Below, piece after piece: positions 28,519 through 38,051 of a stretch of DNA of 39,120 nt (position 1 is its first letter; each line of letters starts with the position of its first letter). A program made the position numbers and the translations under genes. The DNA comes from Paracoccaceae bacterium. Lineage in GTDB: Bacteria > Pseudomonadota > Alphaproteobacteria > Rhodobacterales > Rhodobacteraceae. The notes below the pieces were generated by a model, which worked only from the letters and a program-made list of their open reading frames with translations, ran no database searches and was not told the DNA's origin. The stretch spans positions 1-39,120 of the forward strand of contig JALTNO010000337.1 of the NCBI GenBank assembly GCA_027000645.1, in the 5' to 3' direction.

Positions 28519-29499
28519 TCATTTGCTCATGTTGCCAAGTTCCATGATGCCGCCGACGGAAGGGCCGACAAGGATCACCAGCAGCGGCGGAACCGTCAGC
28601 ATCATTGTGGCAAGGGTCATCTTGGTTGGCAACTTGTTTGCCGCCTCTTCCGCGCGCATCACCCGCTTGTCGCGCATCTCGCCGGCATAGACCCTCAGCG
28701 CCTCGGCGATCGAGGTGCCGAATGTGGCCGACTGGATCATCACGGTGACGAAGGACGACACGTCGGTCACGCCGCACCGGGTGCCCATGTCGCGCAGGAC
28801 GCGCTCCTTGTCCTTGCCGGCCTTGAGTTCATTGGCCACGATCTCGAATTCGTCGGCAAGGTCGGGGTAGGAGGCGCGGATTTCACGGGCGACACGCACG
28901 ATCGACTGGTCCAGGGACTGCCCGGCCTCGACGCAGACCAGCATCATGTCCAGCGCATCGGGAAAGCCGCGGGTGATCGCCTCCTTCCGGGCCTCGGCCC
29001 GGCGCGTCACCCAGTATTTCGGGAACATGTATCCGGCGGCCCCGGGCCCGACCACATACATGGCCAGCTGCTGGCCGGTGAATTCGGTATCGGCATTCAG
29101 AACGAAGACATAGACCAGCCCGGCAACGAGGCCGATCAGCCCCAGCGCGAACTGGGCGAAGTGGAAGAACCGCACCGCGTCGCGGGACTGGTAGCCGGCC
29201 TGGGTCAGCTTGAGCTGAATGGCCGTCAGCTCCTCGGCATCCTTCGGTTCGAGGAAGGTCGCGAACTTTTCCAGCTGCTCGTTGCGCCCCGTTTGGCGAA
29301 GGCGTTCCTTTTTCGGCGTCCTGGACTTTTCCTTTTCCAGGTTGCGCTGGAGCTTCTTCAACGGGTCCTCGGGCTGATTGAGCAGTATCGGAATGGTCAG
29401 AAGCACCATGAACAGGCCGAGGATGCCGACCGCGATCAGCGGGCCGAGGGGGCCGAACTGGCTGGTGAGGAAATCGTTGATGGGGGCGAGAAATTCCAT
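28519..29499 (-). CDS. tadC: Type II secretion system F-domain protein TadC
   Basis: FPDALDMMLVCVEAGQSLDQSIVRVAREIRASYPDLADEF T2SSF domain; MRAEEAANKLPTKMTLATMMLTVPPLLVILVGPS. Confidence 0.9.
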   Translation of the reverse strand: MEFLAPINDFLTSQFGPLGPLIAVGILGLFMVLLTIPILLNQPEDPLKKLQRNLEKEKSRTPKKERLRQTGRNEQLEKFATFLEPKDAEELTAIQLKLTQAGYQSRDAVRFFHFAQFALGLIGLVAGLVYVFVLNADTEFTGQQLAMYVVGPGAAGYMFPKYWVTRRAEARKEAITRGFPDALDMMLVCVEAGQSLDQSIVRVAREIRASYPDLADEFEIVANELKAGKDKERVLRDMGTRCGVTDVSSFVTVMIQSATFGTSIAEALRVYAGEMRDKRVMRAEEAANKLPTKMTLATMMLTVPPLLVILVGPSVGGIMELGNMSK

Positions 29500-29509
29500 G
29501 ACCGTTCCC

Positions 29510-30478
29510 TCAGACCTGGATGTTGGTCAGCCACCGCATCACGAACAGGTTGGCGGTGAGCATGATGCCGACGAAGAAGACCGCCGGGATGAAATAGGGG
29601 TGATCCAGGACGTTGTCGTAATAGTTGGGATCGTTCACCAGGATCACGATCAGCGCGACGATCGGAAAGGCGGACAGGAACTTGCCCGACCACTGGGCCT
29701 CGGCGGTGATCGCCTTGACCCGGCGGAACAGGCGGAAGCGGGCCCGGATCACCTTGGCCAGACCGGCCAGGATCTCGGCCAGGTTGCCGCCTGACTGCTG
29801 CTGGATCGACACCGCGACGGCAAGGAACCGCAGATCCTGCATGTCCAGCCGCTCGGCCATTTCCTTGAGCGCCTCGCCCACGTCCCGGCCATAGGCGCAT
29901 TCATCGGCGATGACGCCGAATTCGGTCGCCAGCGGATCCTCGGCTTCCTTGGCCACGATCTGGATGGCCGAGGAAAACGGATGCCCCACCCGCAGGCTGC
30001 GCACCATCAGTTCCACCGCGTCGGGAAGCTGCTCTTCGAACATGGACATGCGCTTCTTGGCCTTCTGGTTGATCCAGAAATAGACCGCGCCCACCCCGAT
30101 CACGACCGAGGCCAGCGCCCGCACGCCCAGCTGCGCCTGGGTGCCGATGCTGAGGCCGATGAAGGCCACCGCCGTCAGCCCCGCCATGATCATCACCAGC
30201 TGTCGGGGCGAAAAGGCGATCGCGGCCTTCTGCGCCTTTTCCGCCAGCAGCGAATAGAGCGGGATCGAGGTGGATTTCATGTGCTGCTTCATCTCCTTGC
30301 GGAGCTGTTCCAGCACCTGTTCCCGCGCTGCGCCGCTGTTGAGCATCTCCAGCCGGCGGTTGACCCGGGAATTGAGGCTGATCGACTTGCCGAAGGCCAC
30401 CAGATACAGCCCTTCGACGAGAACGAAGACCCCGACGAAGATGAGGCCGTAGACCAGCGGTTCCATACTGATTTCCAT
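29510..30478 (-). CDS. tadB: Type II secretion system F-domain protein TadB
   Basis: LPDAVELMVRSLRVGHPFSSAIQIVAKEAEDPLATEFGVIADECAYGRDVGEALKEMAERL. Confidence 0.9.
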   Translation of the reverse strand: MEISMEPLVYGLIFVGVFVLVEGLYLVAFGKSISLNSRVNRRLEMLNSGAAREQVLEQLRKEMKQHMKSTSIPLYSLLAEKAQKAAIAFSPRQLVMIMAGLTAVAFIGLSIGTQAQLGVRALASVVIGVGAVYFWINQKAKKRMSMFEEQLPDAVELMVRSLRVGHPFSSAIQIVAKEAEDPLATEFGVIADECAYGRDVGEALKEMAERLDMQDLRFLAVAVSIQQQSGGNLAEILAGLAKVIRARFRLFRRVKAITAEAQWSGKFLSAFPIVALIVILVNDPNYYDNVLDHPYFIPAVFFVGIMLTANLFVMRWLTNIQV

Positions 30479-30487
30479 GGGAATTCC

Positions 30488-31933
30488 TCACATCCTTGTC
30501 GGTTCGTAGATGGATGGCGGCAGATCATAGCCCCACATGCGGAAGCGTTCCGAATAGTGGCTGCGCACGCCGGTGGCGGTGAAATGGCCGATGATCTTGT
30601 TGTCCGGGGTCAGGCCGACCCGCTGATACTTGAAGATTTCCTGCATCGAGATGACATCGCCTTCCATGCCGGTGATCTCGGTGATCGAGGTCATCCGGCG
30701 CGACCCGTCCTGCAGGCGGGAGGCCTGCACGATCAGGTTCACGGCGCTGGCGATCTGGGACCGCACGGCCTTGATCGGCATTTCCAGCCCGGCCATGGCG
30801 ATCATGTTCTCCAGCCGCGAAATCGCGTCGCGCGGGTTGTTGGCGTGGATCGTGGTCATCGAGCCGTCATGGCCGGTATTCATGGCCTGCAGCATGTCGA
30901 TCACCTCTTCGCCGCGGGTTTCGCCGACGATGATGCGGTCGGGGCGCATCCGCAGCGCGTTCTTGATGCAGTCGCGCGCGGTGACCTCGCCCTTGCCCTC
31001 GACATTGGGCGGGCGGGTTTCCATCCGGCCCACATGGACCTGCTGCAGTTGAAGTTCCGCCGTGTCCTCGATGGTCAGGATGCGTTCGGCATTGTCGATG
31101 AAGGACGACAGCGCATTCAGCGTCGTCGTCTTGCCCGAGCCGGTGCCGCCCGAGACGATGACGTTCAGCCGGGTGGCCACCGCGGCCTGCAGATAGGCGG
31201 CCATTTCCTCGGTGAAGGCGCCGAAGCGGACCAGGTCGTCGATGCTCAGCTTGTCCTTCTTGAACTTGCGGATCGACACCAGAGAACCGTCGATGGCGAT
31301 CGGCGGCACCATGGCATTGAAGCGCGAGCCGTCCGCCAGCCGGGCGTCCACGTAGGGGTTCGATTCATCGACCCGCCGGCCGACCGCGCTGACGATCTTG
31401 TCGATGATGCGCAGCAGGTGCTTTTCGTCCTTGAAGGTGACGTCGGACAGTTCCAGCTTGCCGTTGCGCTCGACGAAGATCTGGTGCGGGCCGTTGACCA
31501 GGATGTCGCTGACCGTGTCGTCGCGCAGCAGCGATTCCAGCGGCCCCAGGCCGGTGACCTCGTCGTAAAGTTCGTTGTTCAGCTGCTGGCGGTCCTCGCG
31601 GTTGAGGACAATCCCCTTCTGTTCGAGGATCTCGCTGGCGATGGCACTGATCTCGGCCCGCAGCTCTTTCTCCGGAGCGTGTTCCAGCGCCGCGAGATTG
31701 AGGTTTTCCAGAAGCTCGCGGTGCAGCTCGATCTTGATTTCGGTCAGGCGCTCCTTGCGCTTGCGCTCGCGTTCAAGCGTCGAGGCCTCGGCCTTGACCT
31801 TCGGCGTCATCGGCTTGCGCAGAATGGTATCGGGGCGCTGTTCGGCCGGGGTATTTCCCGCCGCCTTCGCGACCACCGCGGCCGGGGCGGCTTTCGGTTT
31901 GCTGGCTGTTGCCTTGCGATATTTCGAAAACAC
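30488..31933 (-). CDS. cpaF: CpaF/TadA secretion ATPase
   Basis: Walker [17 protein letters not shown]-type motif ([22 protein letters not shown]), [45 protein letters not shown]. Confidence 0.96.
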   Translation of the reverse strand: MFSKYRKATASKPKAAPAAVVAKAAGNTPAEQRPDTILRKPMTPKVKAEASTLERERKRKERLTEIKIELHRELLENLNLAALEHAPEKELRAEISAIASEILEQKGIVLNREDRQQLNNELYDEVTGLGPLESLLRDDTVSDILVNGPHQIFVERNGKLELSDVTFKDEKHLLRIIDKIVSAVGRRVDESNPYVDARLADGSRFNAMVPPIAIDGSLVSIRKFKKDKLSIDDLVRFGAFTEEMAAYLQAAVATRLNVIVSGGTGSGKTTTLNALSSFIDNAERILTIEDTAELQLQQVHVGRMETRPPNVEGKGEVTARDCIKNALRMRPDRIIVGETRGEEVIDMLQAMNTGHDGSMTTIHANNPRDAISRLENMIAMAGLEMPIKAVRSQIASAVNLIVQASRLQDGSRRMTSITEITGMEGDVISMQEIFKYQRVGLTPDNKIIGHFTATGVRSHYSERFRMWGYDLPPSIYEPTRM

Positions 31934-31966
31934 GGGTTGCTGCCTCGACTGGTTGGTTGTTGCGGA

Positions 31967-33205
31967 TCACGCGGCCCTGGCTTCGCCGCGGCCGAGTTCG
32001 TGAATGGATCGCGCCAGCTTGGCGATTTCCTTGCGAAGCGGATTTTTCGGAACCGAAGAGGCCAGCGGCAGGCCGTGGTCGTTGCTTTGCTGGACCTGGC
32101 GGCCCCCGTCGGGAAGCTGCAGGTCGATGGAAATGCCAAGGCTTTCGCCCATCCGCTTGATGCGGGTCCGGCTGCTCAGATCGGTGAACTTGGGCGCCCG
32201 GTTCAGGACGAAGCGCAGCTTGTTGAAGGGAAGGTCCTCGGACTGCAGCGCCCGCTTGAGGCGCAACACGTTCTGTGCCGAGCGCATGTCGAGTTCGATC
32301 ACCGCGAAATAGACATGCGCCGCCTGCAGAACGGTTTCCGTCCACATGGTAATCGTCTTGGGCATGTCGATCACGACGTAATCGAAATGGGCGCGGGCAA
32401 GGTCGATGATGCGCTGCACGTCCTCGGGGGTGATGAAGTCCAGCGGTACCAGCTCGCCCGGCGCGGTGAACACCTGCAGCCGGTCCTGGAAGGTCAGAAG
32501 CGCGTGGCCGAACACTTCCTCGTCCATGTTTTCGGTATCGCCCAGCAGTTCCAGAACCGCATCCCGGCGCGGCAGGTCCAGGTAGGTCCCGACCGAGCCG
32601 TATTGCAGGTCGAGGTCGATCATGCAGACGCTGGGGTGATCGTCGCCGTCAAGATTGGCCAGCTCCCAGGCGAGGTTCACCGCCAGGGTGGTCGTGCCGG
32701 TCCCGCCGGACAGCCCCTGAACCACGATCACGGCGCCTTCCTTGGAACTGCCCGCGCTGAGACTGGCGGTGTTGTGATGGGCCCCGGCGGTTTCCTGCTC
32801 CTTGGCGCGCAGCCGTTCGATCGCCTGCGCCAGCTCACCATCGGGAAGCGGGTAGGGGATGAATTCGTCGGCCCCCTTGCGCAGCAGCTGGTGGAGCACG
32901 ATCGGGCCGACATCCTCGGCGATGAGAATGACCTTAATGCCGCGCGCCTTGGCCTGGGTGATGATCTCGCCCAGCATGACGAGATTGTCCTCGTCCTCGT
33001 CATCGATGGCGAGAGCGATGAACTCCAGGGAATTGGCTTCGGGCTGGCTGAAGAAGGCCAGCGACTCGGCAAAGCCCAGATCGCCCCAGCTTTCGCCAAG
33101 TGCGGCCTCCATGTCCTCGATGAGAAGGTCGAAATTCTGAACGTCCCGACTGACAGTGCAGGCCAGGATCGGACTGCTGTCTTGTTGTGGCGTTCCGCTG
33201 CTCAT
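31967..33205 (-). CDS. cpaE: CpaE/TadZ-like pilus assembly ATPase
   Basis: Receiver-like N-terminus; deviant Walker A VQGLSGGTGTTTLAVNLAWELA; CMIDLDLQYGSVGTYLDL. ATG at 33205. Confidence 0.92.
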   Translation of the reverse strand: MSSGTPQQDSSPILACTVSRDVQNFDLLIEDMEAALGESWGDLGFAESLAFFSQPEANSLEFIALAIDDEDEDNLVMLGEIITQAKARGIKVILIAEDVGPIVLHQLLRKGADEFIPYPLPDGELAQAIERLRAKEQETAGAHHNTASLSAGSSKEGAVIVVQGLSGGTGTTTLAVNLAWELANLDGDDHPSVCMIDLDLQYGSVGTYLDLPRRDAVLELLGDTENMDEEVFGHALLTFQDRLQVFTAPGELVPLDFITPEDVQRIIDLARAHFDYVVIDMPKTITMWTETVLQAAHVYFAVIELDMRSAQNVLRLKRALQSEDLPFNKLRFVLNRAPKFTDLSSRTRIKRMGESLGISIDLQLPDGGRQVQQSNDHGLPLASSVPKNPLRKEIAKLARSIHELGRGEARAA

Positions 33206-33400
33206 TGCCCGTTTCCTCGTTGCCAGGTGCCGCCACGCGCGCGTCTGGCCCCCTGTCAGACCGCCACGCACCTGTCGGCCGCGCGACCTGAATCGACCGC
33301 GCCAAACCCATGCTGACAATCTGTCCGGCAATGTAGGCGAGAGTGGGGCGAAAAAGCCTCATTAGTTGGGAATCGGGCGACGATCCCCCAAGGAGAACGC

Positions 33401-34024
33401 CTATTGTGTTGCGCTGATCTTCTGCCGGTCGGAAAGACCGGTCTTGGGAACCGCGCTGTTGACGTATTCGCGATAGACGATCTGGGCGTATTTCCCATCA
33501 AGAACAGTGGGATGGCTCTTGACGAAGCCGGTGACCTCGGTGACCGTCCGGCGGTTGCGCCGCTCACGCCCCGGGGTCGGGATCAGCGGCTGCGTCTCGC
33601 CGTAGCTCACCACCGCCTCCAGCCGCGAACGGTCGATGCCGCGCGAGGCGAGATAGGACACCACCGCGCGGGCGCGGCGCAGGCCCAGCGCCTTGTTGTA
33701 GGCGGTCGAGCCCACGGCATCGGTATGGCCGTAAACACGGAACCGGACTTCGGGGAACTGCCGGATCCAGTCGGCCTGGCGGTCGAGAATGGCGGCAGCT
33801 TCGGCGTCGATGACCGCCTTGTCGAAATCGAAATTGATGGTGGTCGGGACCTCTTCGGCGAACCTCTTGGCAAGACTGATCGCGTAATCGCGTTCGCCGG
33901 TCTGGACGAGGGTATTGTTCATCGTGGCATTGCCGAACGACCCCATGTCCACTTCGTGTCCGGCCTCGTAACCGCAGGCGGCCAGAGTGAGTGTCAGGCC
34001 CAGAGCGGCAATCTTGCTGAACAT
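33401..34024 (-). CDS. OmpA-family lipoprotein of the Tad locus
   Basis: Lipobox LTLAACGYEAG; OmpA_C motif VRFRVYGHTDAVGSTAYNKALGLRRARAVVSYLASRGI. Confidence 0.88.
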   Translation of the reverse strand: MFSKIAALGLTLTLAACGYEAGHEVDMGSFGNATMNNTLVQTGERDYAISLAKRFAEEVPTTINFDFDKAVIDAEAAAILDRQADWIRQFPEVRFRVYGHTDAVGSTAYNKALGLRRARAVVSYLASRGIDRSRLEAVVSYGETQPLIPTPGRERRNRRTVTEVTGFVKSHPTVLDGKYAQIVYREYVNSAVPKTGLSDRQKISATQ

Positions 34025-34040
34025 CTGCCCGTCCTTCCGA

Positions 34041-35459
34041 TCAATCCATCACATAGCCGTAGGAGCCGCTGAAATCCTGCTTGGCGACCTCGCTTGCCCC
34101 CTTGCCAAGGCCGCCTCGCTTGCGGCTTGCGACCTTGCCGTAAAGGAACAGCGCGTTTTCGCTTGGCGGCTTGATCCGATCCGTCGGCAGCGCCAGCGCC
34201 TCGCCCCGCGTCGGGGTCACCAGGTGGGCGGTGACGATGATCACCAGTTCCGTCTGGGCGCGCTGGTAGTCGGCACTGCGGAACAGCGCGCCCAGCACCG
34301 GCACGTCGCCGATCCACGGAAGCTGCGACGCGTTGTCGAGGAAATCGTCCTGGATCAGCCCCGCGATGGCAAAGCTCTCTCCATCTCGCAACTCGACTGT
34401 GGTAGATGTTTCACGCTTGGAAAAAGCGTTCAGAGTCAATCCGTTGGCGGTGACGGTGGAGCTCGGGTCGATGGCCGAAACCGAGGCGCGGAGTTCCAGG
34501 TTGATGATATCCTCGTCCACCACGCGGGGGATGAAGTTCATCTCGATCCCGAAGGGCTTGTACTCGATCGTGTAGACACCGTTGTCTTGGGCTACCGGAA
34601 TCGGATACTCGCCGCCGGCAAGGAAGGTGGCTTCCTGACCGGACAGGGCGGAAAGGTTCGGCTCGGCAAGGGTGCGGACCACCCCTTTCTGTTCCAGCGC
34701 CTCCAGGAGCAGATTCACCTGCAGCGACCCGGCGTTGAAGCCGAACACCACGGCCCCCGCATTGTCGTTGGCCAACGGGATGTTGCCAAGCTGCGCGTTA
34801 CCCAGGGAAAGCTGGTTGTTCAGGGTGCCGGTGCCGCCGTTGACGCCGTAGGAGGTGCCGCCCTTGATCCCCCAGGACACGCCAAGCTGTTTGGTCACGG
34901 CGCGCTTCATCTCGGCAAAGCGAACCTTGAGCATGACCTGCTGGACGCCGCCAACGGTCATCAGGTTCGAGACCCGCTCGGGCGCGTAGCGCTCGGCGAG
35001 ATCGAGCGCCCGTTGCAGGCGCGCCTTGCTGGACACGCTGCCAGAAAGAACGATGCCGTCATTGGCGGTGCGAACCTCGATCTTCTCGCCCGGAAGGATC
35101 TGGCGGAGGCGCTCCTTGAATTCGGTGATGTCGGGCGCGACCCGGACCTCGACATTGGTGATGAGCTTTCCGCTGGCGTCCAGAAGCGTGAGCGTGGTCA
35201 GGCCCGGTGCCTTGCCCAGGACATAGATCGTCCTGTCGGACAACGAGGAGATATCGGCGATGCTGGGATTGGCGATGCTGAGTTCGGCGAAAGGTTCGTC
35301 GCTTTCGATCACGACCGCCCGGTTCATGGGCACCTTCAGGACGGATCCCGTGCCGTTCTGGACCACGCGCAGCGTTTCGGCCACCGCGCCAACCGGCGGC
35401 GGTGCCCACGTCAGAGCTGCCCCGAGCAGGGCCGCCCCGATCCATCCACAAAGTTTCAT
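34041..35459 (-). CDS. cpaC: Tad secretin (CpaC/RcpA)
   Basis: ATG at 35459 with signal peptide; BON-like SGSVSSKARLQRALDLAERYAPERVSNLMTV; secretin domain GIEMNFIPRVVDEDIINLELRASVS, IAGLIQDDFLDNASQLPWIGDVPVLGALF. Confidence 0.93.
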   Translation of the reverse strand: MKLCGWIGAALLGAALTWAPPPVGAVAETLRVVQNGTGSVLKVPMNRAVVIESDEPFAELSIANPSIADISSLSDRTIYVLGKAPGLTTLTLLDASGKLITNVEVRVAPDITEFKERLRQILPGEKIEVRTANDGIVLSGSVSSKARLQRALDLAERYAPERVSNLMTVGGVQQVMLKVRFAEMKRAVTKQLGVSWGIKGGTSYGVNGGTGTLNNQLSLGNAQLGNIPLANDNAGAVVFGFNAGSLQVNLLLEALEQKGVVRTLAEPNLSALSGQEATFLAGGEYPIPVAQDNGVYTIEYKPFGIEMNFIPRVVDEDIINLELRASVSAIDPSSTVTANGLTLNAFSKRETSTTVELRDGESFAIAGLIQDDFLDNASQLPWIGDVPVLGALFRSADYQRAQTELVIIVTAHLVTPTRGEALALPTDRIKPPSENALFLYGKVASRKRGGLGKGASEVAKQDFSGSYGYVMD

Positions 35460-35599
35460 CTGGCCTGCCTCTCCGATCACGCCTCGAAAAACGGGTCTTG
35501 CCGCCCGATCTTTGCCGCAGTGTGCGCCAGATGGCGCGACATTGCAAGAATCAAGCACTTCCGGGCCGCGGTTGATGTGGACAAGTGGCAACAAGCGAA

Positions 35600-35627
35600 G
35601 GCGGGCCTGCGATCTGCAAGGCCCGCC
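35600..35627. promoter_or_regulatory. Intercistronic hairpin between cpaB and cpaC
   Basis: GGCGGGCC-TGCGATCTGCAA-GGCCCGCC, 8-bp perfect arms, no U tract. Confidence 0.55.
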
Positions 35628-35654
35628 AGCGTCGTTGATCCGGACAATGTCATG

Positions 35655-36509
35655 TCAGTTCGTGCAGGGGATCGGGATGTCCACGACCTCGGCCCCGCGG
35701 CGGGTTCGGATCGTGCAGACCCTCTTTTCCTTCTTCGCCGGCGGCGGGGCCTTGTCCACGATGCCCAGCAGCTTGCGCTGATCCACTTCGATGGCGGATG
35801 CGATCGTGTCGTCCTCGGCCCCCACCAGCGCCAGGCTGAGCCGCCCGGTGGACTGGGCCTGAGCCAGCGCGGCCACCTGCTCGGGCCGGACGGCAACCGT
35901 CACCGTCCGGGCGATCGTTGCCTCCTGAAAGTCGGTCCCGGCCGTCTGATCGATGGCGATGAGCCTGACCCCCGCTTCGATCAGGCGGGTGATCTCGCCG
36001 CGCGAGCCGCCCGAATCGCGCACCGTTCCGGTCCAGTAGACGTCAACCCTGTCGCCGGGGCGCAGGAAACCCGACACGCCCGATGTCACGTCCACCTTGA
36101 TGGTGAAGGCCCGCATCCCCCGCTCCAGCCGCGAGGTGATCCCGGCATCTTCCCCCGGCCTGGTCACCTTGGGGGAGAGAATTGCCTCGTCCTTCTCCAT
36201 GGCGCGAAGGACGACGCGCGGTTTCTCGTTGTCGTTCGGGAAGAGCGCCGCCTTCTCGGTGAAGGCGCCTTCCGGGATGGCATTGACCGGCCATTCCACG
36301 GGCCGCACGTCTTCGGGCGAGAGCGTCTCGCCGTAGCGGAGCGGACGGTTGGCCACGAACACCGTCGTGGTTGGCACGGGCGGCCGGGCTTCGGCCCGCT
36401 GTCGTGCCAACTCCTGCTGATATGTGGCGATGTACTGCTTGGCCATCATCACTGCTCCGCCCGCAAGGGCAATGCCGACGACCAGCACGATGCCGAATAC
36501 TGCGCGCAT
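35655..36509 (-). CDS. cpaB: Flp pilus assembly protein CpaB/RcpC
   Basis: MRAVFGIVLVVGIALAGGAVMMAKQYIATYQQEL; SAF-like VANRPLRYGETLSPEDVRPVEWP; RGMRAFTIKVDVTSGVSGFLRPGDRVDVYWTG. Confidence 0.93.
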   Translation of the reverse strand: MRAVFGIVLVVGIALAGGAVMMAKQYIATYQQELARQRAEARPPVPTTTVFVANRPLRYGETLSPEDVRPVEWPVNAIPEGAFTEKAALFPNDNEKPRVVLRAMEKDEAILSPKVTRPGEDAGITSRLERGMRAFTIKVDVTSGVSGFLRPGDRVDVYWTGTVRDSGGSRGEITRLIEAGVRLIAIDQTAGTDFQEATIARTVTVAVRPEQVAALAQAQSTGRLSLALVGAEDDTIASAIEVDQRKLLGIVDKAPPPAKKEKRVCTIRTRRGAEVVDIPIPCTN

Positions 36510-36669
36510 GCCTGAACCTTTCTTCGCTTGCGCCCTGTCGATGATGTTTCGCCGGGCGCGGAGTTTCCCAAGTCGTGATAGCCCGGGAATGTGGCGAAAT
36601 GAGGGAGAAGCGGTGATCAGGACGGGATTGTTCCCCGGCCGTGGACCGGCCCGGCGGCACCGGGTTCCG

Positions 36670-36870
36670 TCAGTCGAAATCCCAATCGGACATGTAGGAA
36701 ACAAGCGAATCGGTCAGCCCGAGGACGCCGTCCGAGATCGTCGTCGAGGCCAGAACGGTCAGTCCCACGACCAGGGCCACAAGGACGACCCAATCGACGG
36801 TGACCGCGCCGCGTTCGTCGGAAAGAATCCGTCTGAGTTTGCAAAGTGCAATGGAAATCCGGGGCGACAT
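36670..36870 (-). CDS. Flp-like type IVb pilin (divergent paralog)
   Basis: 66 aa; DERGAVTVDWVVLVALVVGLTVLAS prepilin cleavage/TM motif shared with the two downstream pilins. Confidence 0.8.
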   Translation of the reverse strand: MSPRISIALCKLRRILSDERGAVTVDWVVLVALVVGLTVLASTTISDGVLGLTDSLVSYMSDWDFD

Positions 36871-36908
36871 GCGGGTTTCTCATCCAATAAGAGGTTGTTT
36901 CAGCCAGA

Positions 36909-36936
36909 GGGCCACGCCTTGTCCAAGACGTGGCCC
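36909..36936. promoter_or_regulatory. Strong hairpin between pilin gene 36969..37148 and the next pilin
   Basis: GGGCCACGCCTTG-TC-CAAGACGTGGCCC, near-perfect 13-bp arms with one mismatch, no U tract on the minus strand. Confidence 0.6.
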
Positions 36937-36968
36937 CCAAGACATAGGCGACTTTCGTTGTCAGATGA

Positions 36969-37148
36969 TTAATTCGGGTCCTTGCCCTCGATGAAGGACT
37001 GGGTGTCGGCCGACAGGTTCGAGGTGCCGGTCTCGATCGAGTTGTAGGCAGCGGCGGCCAGGGCCACGACAGCGGCGGTCAGCACGACCCAGTCGACCGT
37101 CACGGCGCCGTCTTCGTCCTTGCGGAATTTGTTGATGAGCTTCAGCAT
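36969..37148 (-). CDS. Flp-like type IVb pilin, copy 1
   Basis: 59 aa MLKLINKFRKDEDGAVTVDWVVLTAAVVALAAAAYNSIETGTSNLSADTQSFIEGKDPN; RBS GGAGGGAC-type upstream on the minus strand (CCTTTGGAGGGACAAACT). Confidence 0.88.
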   Translation of the reverse strand: MLKLINKFRKDEDGAVTVDWVVLTAAVVALAAAAYNSIETGTSNLSADTQSFIEGKDPN

Positions 37149-37465
37149 AGTTTGTCCCTCCAAAGGATATCAGGTTCACACTCAACCCCGCCATCCCCTG
37201 GCCCGGCTCTCTCTTCCGGCCCGTCCGGCGTGGTATGGGCATATCTAACGGGCGGTTTCGGGCATCTTTGCGGCATCGTCCGCGAGTGTTGGAAAATTGT
37301 TGTGTGGCCTGTGAAATTCTCGCAATCATTTGATTTTCAACAATAATAACGTTGCCTTGATGCAACAGTGAAAAATGGCAGGATGGGAATCGGGCAAAAA
37401 TCTGGCGCTGTTCCGGGGGCGGGGTCTTTTCCCCGGGCCGGATGCAGGGGGTGGCAGAGGCAAGG

Positions 37466-37495
37466 AAAAACCGCGCCCTGTTGCCAGGACGCGGT
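37466..37495 (-). terminator. Rho-independent terminator of pilin copy 2
   Basis: Minus strand AACCGCGTCCTG-GCAA-CAGGGCGCGGTT followed by TTT, one G.U wobble; 29 nt downstream of the stop. Confidence 0.8.
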
Positions 37496-37523
37496 TTCGT
37501 CGGTTCAGGTGGGGGATGAACCT

Positions 37524-37703
37524 TTAGTTCGGGTCCTTGCCCTCGATGAAGGACTGGGTGTCGGCCGACAGGTTCGAGGTGCCGGTCTCGATCGAGTTGT
37601 AGGCGGCGGCGGCCAGGGCCACGACAGCAGCGGTCAGCACGACCCAGTCGACCGTCACGGCGCCGTCTTCGTCCTTGCGGAATTTGTTGATGAGCTTCAG
37701 CAT
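37524..37703 (-). CDS. Flp-like type IVb pilin, copy 2 (protein identical to copy 1)
   Basis: Same 59-aa protein as 36969..37148; three synonymous nucleotide differences by eye. Confidence 0.88.
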   Translation of the reverse strand: MLKLINKFRKDEDGAVTVDWVVLTAAVVALAAAAYNSIETGTSNLSADTQSFIEGKDPN

Positions 37704-38051
37704 TGGTTGTCCCTCCAAAGGATCACAAGATTTGTTTTTCCACCCCGGCGGTCGTTGTGAACCTTCTCTCTCTCTTCCGGCCCAACCACCGCGGTATGAG
37801 GACATATAGCCAGTGCCCGGTGGCAGGATTTCGACCGAAACAAGGATTTTTCGGAACGGCGGCCGATTCGAGCAGAAAAGTGTTAATGCATTGTAAAATA
37901 ATGTGAAAAAATGGAGATATCTGCTTTGCCCCGCAAATGAGCGGTGCAGAACTGCGGCAAATCTGGCAAATTTGTCAGATTTTTTCCCGTCCCTCTGGCC
38001 GGAAAGCTCCGTCCGGGCGACACTGCTGCAAAAAGGTTCCGAGGCAGGTTC

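Noticed and set aside
29981-33316. 1111-aa open reading frame on the + strand
   Set aside because: It is antisense to tadB, cpaF and cpaE, which have clear family motifs. Composition rich in R/H/D/Q/G is typical of a high-GC shadow frame; no recognisable domain.
33987-36515. 842-aa open reading frame on the + strand
   Set aside because: Antisense shadow of the secretin and cpaB genes; no domain motifs.
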